Below are positions 1 to 6,600 of a stretch of DNA of 10,293 nucleotides, piece by piece (position 1 is the first letter of the stretch; each line of letters opens with the position of its first letter). Below the pieces are notes generated by a model. It saw only the letters and a program-made list of their open reading frames with translations, ran no database searches and was not told where the DNA came from. The DNA is from Solirubrobacteraceae bacterium. GTDB taxonomy: Bacteria > Actinomycetota > Thermoleophilia > Solirubrobacterales > Solirubrobacteraceae. The stretch lies in assembly GCA_025935735.1 (NCBI GenBank), contig JAICUS010000171.1:1-10293 (forward strand), in the 5' to 3' direction. A program made the position numbers and the translations under genes.

Positions 1-51
1 CGGGCTCTGGGTGCGTGTGCGCGCGGGGCGTGGTGTCCGGTTGGGGGTGGG

Positions 52-101
52 CCGGGCTTGGCCCGGGGGGCGGGGCTCGCCCCCCCCCCCCCCCCCCCCC
101 C
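52..101. terminator. GC-rich hairpin zone after the secreted repeat gene
   Basis: Two inverted repeats lie just past the stop of the minus-strand gene that ends at 108. The first has six-base arms CCGGGC (52-57) and GCCCGG (61-66) around TTG. The second can form by pairing the G-rich stretch 65-75 with the C run 80-90, with one mismatch and a CTCG loop. Such structures often end transcription in GC-rich actinobacteria. No T tract follows on the minus strand, so intrinsic termination is inferred from position and structure only. Confidence 0.4.
80..101. repeat. Homopolymer run of 22 C
   Basis: An uninterrupted run of 22 C on the plus strand (22 G on the minus strand) starts six bases past the TGA of the secreted repeat gene. 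It is non-coding, so a length change would not shift any reading frame seen here. Runs of this length are prone to slippage and to sequencing or assembly error, so the exact length is uncertain. The G strand could form a quadruplex. Confidence 0.9.
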
Positions 102-107
102 GCTTCG

Positions 108-2021
108 TCATGCCCTGACGATCGCCGCGCGGCTATGGCCGGCGGCGGTGATGCGAACCGCCAGGCGGTGCGTCCGGTGGATGCGGACGATCGCCCGGTG
201 GGTGAGCCTCACGCTCACCTTCTTGCTGTGGCCGCCGCGCACGGTGAAGTGGGCGGAGCCGAGCAGCTTGCGCCCCTCGAGCAGCTTGACCGTGCCGCGG
301 CACGTCGAGCCGGCGGGGCAGCTGAGCTTGACCTTCACCCGGCCGTGGGACAGGTGCAGGCGCCCGCGGCCGATGGTCAGGTGGCCGTGGCCGCCGTGGC
401 CGGGGTTCCCGTTGCCGGGGGGCGGGGTGGGGCTGGGCACCGGCTGCGGGCCGGGAGCCGGCGCCGGGGCGGCGGGCTTGGGGAACTCCTCGCCCAGCAG
501 GCGGCCGTCGGCCGCGGTCTGCAGCGCCACCGCGGTGCCGGTCACGCCGCCCGGGCAGGCGGTGCCGTCGGCGGTGAACGGGTTGGCCGTGCAGTCCGAG
601 GAGATCGGCGCGCGCAGGCCGGCCTGGGCCGCGGTGGCCAGCCCGGTGGGCGTGTCGAGCTTGAACACCGGAGCGGCCGCGCCGCCCTCGAAGTGGCCGA
701 CGAACGTCTTGGTGGTGCCGTTGACGTCCTCCTGCCACGAGATGGAGGGCTCGTTGCCCAGGAACGTGATGTCCGGGTTGGTCGAGTCGTTGACGGTGTT
801 GGAGATCGGCTGGCCCTGGTTGAACAGCTCGAAGTGCGTGCCGCCGACCAGGCGCGAGACGAAGATCGCGTGCTTGCCGGTGCCGGTGTCCTCGCTCCAC
901 ACGACCCACGGCGAGGTCACGCCGCCGGGGACGAGGCTGCCGGAGGCCACGCGCGGGTCCTCCGCGTCGTGCGTGGGCACGGCGTTGAGGCTGCACGCGT
1001 TCTCGGCGTCGTGGCTCGCCAGGCAGGGATTGGTCGCGTCGAGCGCGCCGGTGCCGGCGTTGCCCACGGCGACCCATTTGAAGCCGCCGTCCTGGGCGGA
1101 CGTGACCGGGTCGGCGTCCTTGACCGCCTTGGCGGCGAACACCTGCTCGTTGGTCGCGCGGCCCGGCGTGCCGTTGCCCTTCTCGTACCAGACGGCCCAC
1201 GGCACGGTGTCGCTGGGGCCGGTGAACGCGATGTCGGGCTCGATGCCGTCGCGCCTGGGGTCGACGTTCAGCGACGGGTCGGTCGTGCCCTGGCCGGAGT
1301 CCAGGCGCTTGACGCCGGTCGGGACCCAGCAGAACTTGCCCAGGCTGCCGCAGTGCACGTCGGCGTCCTTGGCCGCCCGCGAGACGAAGATCTGGTCCTT
1401 GTTGTCGGCGCCGTCGATCTCCTGCCAGGCCACCCACGGCACGGGGTCGGCGCCGGCCACGGTCGCGCCGCCGGCCACCGACGGGTCCTCGGCCTCGCGG
1501 TTGGTGTGGATGTTCAGCGAGGGGGCGTGGCCGCCGGCGCTGCGGTCCTGGCCGTCGGGGATCCACACCTTGGCGGCGGCGTCGAAGCGGCTGGCGAAGA
1601 TGTTCTTGACGTCGCCGAGGTCGTGGTTGGGCTCATACCAGCTGACCCACGGCACGGTGCGGCCGGTGCCGGCGAAGTCGATCGACGGCGCCTCGGCCTC
1701 CTGGTTGGGGTCGATGTTCAGCGACGCCGGGAAGCCCTGCGTCGTCCAGCTGCCGTTCTTGAACGCGCGGACGAAGATCTGCTGGCCGGCGCCCGGCACC
1801 TTCTGCTCGAACGTGGCCCAGGGCACGTTGACGCCGCCGGCGGCCAGTGAACCGCCGACCACGTCGGAGACTCCGGCGGGCTGGTTCGGGAAGATGCTGT
1901 TCGCCGGGTCGTCGTTGACCTGGGGCAGCGGGACCGGCGCGGCGTGGGCGCCGGCCGCGAGGGTGAGCGCGGCGGCCGTGCTCACGGCAGCGGCCGTCGT
2001 AGCGCGCATGAGGCGCGACAT
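108..2021 (-). CDS. Secreted repeat protein, probable beta-propeller, with basic C-terminal domain
   Basis: Exported protein of 637 residues, function unknown. The ATG at 2021 is preceded by AAAGGAG four bases upstream. It begins a clear signal peptide: Arg-containing n-region, Ala/Leu-rich core about 8-24, likely cleavage after AHA near residue 27. The frame stays open upstream of this ATG, but that stretch lies opposite the membrane gene and is not the start. Residues about 60-445 hold six related units, each with a Pro-Trp strand (VPWATFEQ 66, VPWVSWYE 123, VPWVAWQE 194, VPWAVWYE 273, SPWVVWSE 370, and a weak PSISWQED 425). Each is followed by an 'IFVSR'-like strand, and most by 'SLN..P.RDAEDP.V'. 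This suggests a six-blade propeller or similar beta repeat. A Pro-rich linker (about 515-545) leads to a Gly/His-rich, strongly basic beta domain (548-637) containing a CPAGSTC pair. Such tails recur on exported proteins of Solirubrobacterales. It is the second gene of an operon with the membrane protein. From memory, close relatives exist in that order without assigned function. Confidence 0.9.
   Translation of the reverse strand: MSRLMRATTAAAVSTAAALTLAAGAHAAPVPLPQVNDDPANSIFPNQPAGVSDVVGGSLAAGGVNVPWATFEQKVPGAGQQIFVRAFKNGSWTTQGFPASLNIDPNQEAEAPSIDFAGTGRTVPWVSWYEPNHDLGDVKNIFASRFDAAAKVWIPDGQDRSAGGHAPSLNIHTNREAEDPSVAGGATVAGADPVPWVAWQEIDGADNKDQIFVSRAAKDADVHCGSLGKFCWVPTGVKRLDSGQGTTDPSLNVDPRRDGIEPDIAFTGPSDTVPWAVWYEKGNGTPGRATNEQVFAAKAVKDADPVTSAQDGGFKWVAVGNAGTGALDATNPCLASHDAENACSLNAVPTHDAEDPRVASGSLVPGGVTSPWVVWSEDTGTGKHAIFVSRLVGGTHFELFNQGQPISNTVNDSTNPDITFLGNEPSISWQEDVNGTTKTFVGHFEGGAAAPVFKLDTPTGLATAAQAGLRAPISSDCTANPFTADGTACPGGVTGTAVALQTAADGRLLGEEFPKPAAPAPAPGPQPVPSPTPPPGNGNPGHGGHGHLTIGRGRLHLSHGRVKVKLSCPAGSTCRGTVKLLEGRKLLGSAHFTVRGGHSKKVSVRLTHRAIVRIHRTHRLAVRITAAGHSRAAIVRA
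690..1826 (-). repeat. Six-unit protein repeat (Pro-Trp / IFVSR units)
   Basis: This stretch encodes residues about 66-444 of the secreted protein. The Pro-Trp strands recur at irregular spacing (57, 71, 79, 97 and 55 residues), so the units share motifs but differ in insert length. Units three and four carry cysteine-containing inserts (C224/C231 and C333/C343). The last unit is the most degenerate. The copies have drifted at DNA level, so this is an old protein repeat rather than a recent tandem duplication. Confidence 0.75.
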
Positions 2022-2047
2022 GGAACTCCTTTGGTGTCGGGGTGGGG

Positions 2048-2884
2048 TTAGAGGCGGGAGCGGCGCGCGGCGGGCAGCGCGCGCGAGAGCGCGTGCGCGG
2101 CCAGTGCGAGCAGCACGACCATCCCGGCCGTCCACAGCCAGAAGGCCGTGGTGCCGGTGTCGACGTCGCCGGGGTGCAGGAGCGGGAGCGCGAGCAGCAG
2201 CACGCACCAGGCCGCGAGCGTCACGTAGGGGAGCACGGCCTCGGAGGCGTGGCGCAGCCCGATCGCGCAGGACACGAGCATCGTCCCGAACAGCGCGTAC
2301 CAGGCGGCGACGACGCGGCCGAGCAGCGGCGTGAGCAGCCACGGCCAGTGCTTGCCGACGGCGACCGGCGCGGCGTACAGCGCGATGGCGCCGGCGAGCA
2401 GCAGCGCGCCGATGACGGCGCTGAGGAGCTTCGTGGTCCGCAGGGTGGGATCCGCGGCGGGCCGCGACTCCGCGGCGCGGCGCTGGCGGTAGACGAGGAT
2501 CGGCACGGCCAGCGGGACGCCGGCGTAGACGATCACCCACACCCACGTCGGCGGGTAGTCGAACTTGAACTTCCCGTGGTGGACGATCGTGGCCACCAGC
2601 AGGGAGGTGGCGAGCACCCACAGCGCGGGCGGCAGCGTCTGCAGCGAGCGCCAGCGCTTGGTCGCGCCGAGCACCAGCCCGGTGACCAGCGTCCCGGCCA
2701 GGAAGCCGGCGCCGATGAACGCCGCGCTCACCGGCGGCTTGATCGACCAGGCGTAGTGCGTGAGGGCCTGCGAGGGCACCAGATAGAGGAACGCGCCGTT
2801 GGCCAGCGCGAGCACGAACAGCACCCAGATCCCGGCGCGCGTCAGGGCGAGCAGGCGGCCGGCGGGGGGCAGCGGACGGGGCAC
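2048..2884 (-). CDS. Polytopic membrane protein, about 8 helices, unknown function
   Basis: Membrane protein of 278 residues that I cannot assign to a family. I chose the GTG at 2884 because GAGAGG (2894-2899) lies nine bases upstream. An in-frame GTG at 2914 has no comparable site, and the open frame further upstream runs opposite the small plus-strand gene. Likely transmembrane segments are about 17-37, 53-73, 84-103, 113-132, 152-172, 190-209, 215-235 and 247-266. Loops are rich in Trp, Tyr, His and Pro (HYAWSIKPP at 43, KFDYPPTWVW at 107, KHWPW at 178, LHPGDVDTGTT at 236). A basic loop (RQRRAAESRP, 133-142) and a basic end (AARRSRL) suggest both lie in the cytoplasm. No transporter, kinase or peptidase motif is visible. 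The stop is 26 bases before the start of the secreted repeat protein on the same strand, so the two are probably co-transcribed. A link between them, such as anchoring or export, is a guess. Confidence 0.85.
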   Translation of the reverse strand: MPRPLPPAGRLLALTRAGIWVLFVLALANGAFLYLVPSQALTHYAWSIKPPVSAAFIGAGFLAGTLVTGLVLGATKRWRSLQTLPPALWVLATSLLVATIVHHGKFKFDYPPTWVWVIVYAGVPLAVPILVYRQRRAAESRPAADPTLRTTKLLSAVIGALLLAGAIALYAAPVAVGKHWPWLLTPLLGRVVAAWYALFGTMLVSCAIGLRHASEAVLPYVTLAAWCVLLLALPLLHPGDVDTGTTAFWLWTAGMVVLLALAAHALSRALPAARRSRL

Positions 2885-2987
2885 GAGCGCAAGCCTCTCA
2901 GGCAGGGCCCGCACGTGGAAGGGGTTCGCGAGACAGGGCACGGGCGGCAGACTGCCGGTCGGGGCGCGGGCGCGGTATCCGGGAACT

Positions 2988-3017
2988 CCCTGAACTTGAG
3001 CCGGGCGGCGTTCAGGG
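2988..3017. promoter_or_regulatory. Inverted repeat in the divergent intergenic region
   Basis: Perfect eight-base arms CCCTGAAC (2988-2995) and GTTCAGGG (3010-3017) are separated by 14 bases, with arm centres 22 bp apart, close to two helical turns. The repeat lies between the divergent membrane gene and the small plus-strand gene. Its right arm runs into AGGGGGA (3014-3020), the best ribosome-binding candidate for the small gene. It could be an operator for a dimeric regulator acting on both directions, or an RNA stem that masks the ribosome site. The symmetry is directly visible; the function is inferred. Confidence 0.45.
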
Positions 3018-3031
3018 GGATCATCTGGGGG

Positions 3032-3562
3032 ATGCCGAGCCACCAGACCATGCGGCTGAGCGCCGGCCGGCACCGCTCGCCGTCCGTCGGGGCGTGCGTG
3101 ATGGAGCTGGCGTCGATGCTCGCCGAGGAGCCGTTCAGCGACCGCTCGGGCACCGTCTCGCCGGTCGTCGGCGCGTTCCTGCGCACCTACAACGACGGCG
3201 TCGGCGACGGCCGCCGCCAGGACCTGATCCCGATCGCCCCGCTGATCGTCGGCTCCGCCGGCTCGCGCGCGCTGGAGGACGAGCGCGCCGCGCGCTGCCT
3301 GCGCTTCGCCCGCGAGCTCGGCGGCGCGCTGCCGCGCGGCCGCGCGGCGCTGGGCATGGCCACGCCCGAGGCCGCGGGCACGTGGGCGGCGCTGGCCGCG
3401 CTGCGCGGCGGCGTCGACGACCGCCGCCACGGCCGCGTGCTGGCGTTCGTGCGCGAGCTGGCCGAGCTGCGCACGCGCCCGCGGGGACGCTTCGCCCGCC
3501 TGCTGGGCGACCCGGCGGCGGCGATCACGGCCGCGCTCGAGCGCGAGCCGGTGGCGCGCTGA
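3032..3562 (+). CDS. Small conserved protein with 'ACVMELASML' motif, unknown function
   Basis: Cytoplasmic protein of 176 residues with no signal peptide or membrane segment. The signature lies in the first 80 residues: GRHRSPSVGACVMELASML (12-30), then EEPFSDRSGTVSPVVGAFLRTYND (32-55), RRQDL (61-65) and GSAGSR (74-79). From memory, this pattern (CVME..., gepfsD..., SPVi..FLr.yND) belongs to a family of uncharacterised proteins found in actinobacterial chromosomes and some actinophages. I know of no proven activity. The second half is Ala/Arg-rich and mostly helical. I chose ATG 3032, which has AGGGGGA eleven bases upstream. ATG 3050 (MRLSAGRHRSP) is also possible, as relatives often begin near there, but has no clear ribosome site. 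The gene is divergent from the membrane-protein operon and lies 87 bases before the S53 peptidase on the same strand, so partial read-through into the peptidase is possible. Confidence 0.8.
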   Translation: MPSHQTMRLSAGRHRSPSVGACVMELASMLAEEPFSDRSGTVSPVVGAFLRTYNDGVGDGRRQDLIPIAPLIVGSAGSRALEDERAARCLRFARELGGALPRGRAALGMATPEAAGTWAALAALRGGVDDRRHGRVLAFVRELAELRTRPRGRFARLLGDPAAAITAALEREPVAR

Positions 3563-3581
3563 CGCCAACTTTCATCGTCCT

Positions 3582-3598
3582 CTCAGACATCTCCTGAG
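3582..3598. promoter_or_regulatory. CTCAG/CTGAG dyad upstream of the S53 gene
   Basis: Five-base arms CTCAG (3582-3586) and CTGAG (3594-3598) flank seven bases. The surrounding 3573-3598 also reads as an imperfect direct repeat of CATC-TCCT-AG. It is the least GC-rich stretch between the small gene and the peptidase gene, so a promoter or regulator site is most likely here. I could not place convincing -35 and -10 boxes. Confidence 0.3.
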
Positions 3599-3607
3599 TG
3601 AATCGCT

Positions 3608-3635
3608 GACTGGTGCGCGAGGACGCGCACCAGTC
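3608..3635. promoter_or_regulatory. Perfect 12-bp hairpin just before the S53 ribosome site
   Basis: Arms GACTGGTGCGCG (3608-3619) and CGCGCACCAGTC (3624-3635) pair perfectly around the tetraloop AGGA. The ribosome site GAGGAGGG (3637-3644) begins two bases after the stem. No T tract follows, which argues against an intrinsic terminator for the small gene. A leader hairpin that tunes mRNA stability or translation of the peptidase, or a DNA operator, fits better. Both roles are inferred. Confidence 0.6.
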
Positions 3636-3649
3636 CGAGGAGGGACGGC

Positions 3650-6600
3650 ATGGTGATTCGCTGGGGCGGCGGGCTGGTCGTAGGGATGCTGGCGGTCGGG
3701 GCGCTCGCCGTGGGAGCGCAGAGATCGGCGCCGTCGCACGCGCCCGCATGGGCGGCGAAGGACCTCACGGGCAGCGCCGTGCTGGGCGGGGAGGTGCCGC
3801 TGTCGCTGGGCAATGGCAGCGCGACCCTCATGCGGCCGCACCCGGCGAACGCGCGCCTGAAGGTGAACTTCGCCTTCCCGCTGCGCGACCGCGCGGGGCT
3901 CGACGCGCTGATCGCGTCGCACCGCGCGCTCCCGCGCGCGAAGCTCTATGACCGCTTCTCGCCGCCGCGCGACCAGGTGGCCGCGCTGGCGGGCTGGCTG
4001 AAGGCCAACGGCTTCACGGTCACCCACGCCGGCGCCGACCGGATGGCGCTGACCGCGACGGCGACCACCGCGCAGGTCGAGCGCACGCTGCACGTGCAGA
4101 TCAACGACTACCTGCGCCGGGGCTACACCTGGCACGGCGTCAAGGTCAAGCCGTACGTCTTCTACGCCAACACCGGCAGCCCCACGGTGCCGGCCCGGCT
4201 CGGCCTGCAGACGATCTCCGGGCTGACCAGCGTCAGCCGCTTCTTCACCAACGCGCAGCTGGCCGCGGCGAACGGCGCGCCGCCGATCGTCGTCCCGCCG
4301 GCCAAGAAGAACGCCACCGCCGGCGCGGACTTCCGCTCGGGCGGCTACTTCCCGAGCGACCTGCGCGCGATGTACGACATCGCCGGGCACGGCTTCGACG
4401 GGACCGGCCAGACGGTCGGCTTCACGCTGTGGGGCGCCGGCGAGCGCCAGAACGCGTTGAGCCAGTACGCGCAGACCACCGGCGACCAGCCGATCACGGT
4501 CGACCCCGACTGCGTGGCCGCCGGGACCACGCCGACCACGCCGGGCTCGTGCGAGAGCCTGCAGGTCGCGCCCGACCACCTGGTGACCATCCTCGAGAAC
4601 GGCAACCACGCCAACGCGGACGGCGACTACGCGTCCAACGTCGAGACCGCGCTGGACGTCGAGCAGGCGCACGGCATGGCCACGCACGTGGCGATGAAGT
4701 ACTACGACGCCGACTGCGCCCCCGACCCGACCCCGGGCAGCGGCAACAGCGACAGCGACTGCAACGGCTCCGACGTCGGCCTCGAGGACGCCGTCGAGGA
4801 CGCGGCCAGCGACCCGACGCTGCACTCGATCTCCAACTCCTGGGGCTACGCCGGCGATCCCGAGTTCGGCGCGAACGACCCGTTCAAGCGGACGATCGAG
4901 AACAGCTTCGCGCTCGCCGCCGCCGCCGGCACCACCTTCTACTTCTCCACCGGCGACTTCGGCACGACGATGTCCGGCTTCCCGGCCGACAGCCAGTACG
5001 TCGTCTCGGTCGGCGGCACGTCGCTGTACTCGACGAGCGACCCGTCCAAGCGCGCCACGGCGACCACCTGGTCGGCCGCCGGCAGCTGGTGCTCGAACAT
5101 CGTCGCCCGCCCGAGCTGGCAGGACGTCCCGCAGGTCGACGGCGCGGCGCCGTGCGCGGGGCGCGTGATCCCGGACATCTCCGCGGTCGCCGACCCGCAG
5201 ACGGGCGTCAAGTTCATCTCGACGCGCGACAACAACGGCGGCGTGGTCAACGGCCAGGTGGGCGGCACGTCGCTCTCCGCGCCGCTGCTGAACGGCATGC
5301 AGGCGGTCACCCAGAGCTTCCTGGCCGCCCAGAGCTATCCGGGCGCCAAGCCGGCCATCGGCTTCGCCGCCCCGGTGATCTACGGGCTGGGCACCGGCGG
5401 GCACGCCGACAGCTACTACCGCGACGTCCAGTGCGGCAACACCGCCTACCGGCCGGCCGGCCCGAACGGCGACGCCGCCGGCGCGGGCTGGGACCCGGCC
5501 ACCGGCTGGGGCGAGCCCGACTGGTTCAACTTCGCCACGGGCTACGCGATGGCGCTCGGGGCGACCGGGCTGAGCGTCCCGGCGTCGCTGGCCACGCACT
5601 ACAACTGGAGCTGCGCCCGGACGCCGACCAACGCGAGCGAGCGCGCGGTGTCCTTCGGCTCCTCGTCGGTCGGCTACTCGGCCGGCTCCACCGAGAGCAG
5701 CCCCTACTACGCGCAGAACCCGGTGACCGGCATCCTGCCGGCGGGCGCGTGGGGCGCGGTCAACACGATCCTCAAGACCACCGACGGCGGCAGGAGCTGG
5801 TTCCCGTCCAACGCGGACATGATCGGCGTGGCCTGCCCGAGCGCCTCCGCCTGCGTGGAAGTCGGCGACGGCGGCCGGATCCGCACCACGTCCGACGGCG
5901 GCGCGACCTGGACCGACGCGGCGAGCGGCTTCAACAAGATGCTCACGCAGGTGCAGTGCCCGACCGCCGGCGTCTGCTACGCGGCGGGCGACCGCGGCGT
6001 GGTCCTGCGCTCGGCCGACGGCGGCCACACGTGGGCGAACCCGTCCACTGGCGTCTCCACCAACCCGAGCAATCCGATCTACGGGCTCTCCTGCCCGAGC
6101 GTGAACACGTGCTACGGGTCCGACGAGTACGCCCACGTGTTCAAGACGACCGACGGCGGGGCGACGTGGGCGCAGCAGCGCACCCCGGTGACCACGCCGG
6201 GGATCGACGTGGCGGGCTCCGGCGGACCGCAGCCGTTCGCCGGCCTGTTCGGGATCTCCTGCGTCAGCGACACGACGTGCGTGGCCGTCGGCGGGTTCCC
6301 GCCGACCGGTACGGACGCGCCGATCGTGGCCACCGATGACGGCGGGCAGACGTGGGTCCGGGAGACGAGCAACAGCGGCGCCGGCAACTGGCTGCAGTCG
6401 GTGTCCTGCGTCGCCGGCAGCACGACGTGCTACGCGGTCGGCCGCAACGGCACGATCGTGATGACGAGCGACCTGGCGAGCTGGACGAAGCTGACGAGCA
6501 ACGCCACCGGCATGCTCAACAGCATCAGCTGCACGAGCACCACGGCGTGCGTGGCCACCGGCCAGAACGGCACGGTCGACGTGCTCGCCGGCACGACCTG

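Noticed and set aside
15..2334. Two long plus-strand open frames (611 and 758 codons) opposite the secreted repeat gene.
   Set aside because: The minus strand has a signal peptide, a good ribosome site and clear repeats. The plus frames show only low-complexity composition and start in poly-C-derived proline.
2022..2621. A 200-residue N-terminal extension of the secreted repeat protein, in frame and without stops.
   Set aside because: It lies opposite the membrane protein in another frame and lacks structure, whereas the ATG at 2021 has AAAGGAG and a signal peptide directly after it.
2981..3012. An ECF-sigma type promoter (GGGAAC ... CGTT) before the small gene.
   Set aside because: The gap between GGAAC and CGTT is 22 bases, longer than the usual 16-17, so the match is not convincing.
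2885..3568. A long N-terminal extension of the membrane protein, running back to 3568.
   Set aside because: It overlaps the small plus-strand gene and is low-complexity Arg/Ala-rich. GTG 2884 has a ribosome site.
3609..3635. The hairpin before the protease as an intrinsic terminator for the small gene.
   Set aside because: No T tract follows on the plus strand and the stem abuts the protease ribosome site, so a regulatory role is preferred, although termination is not excluded.
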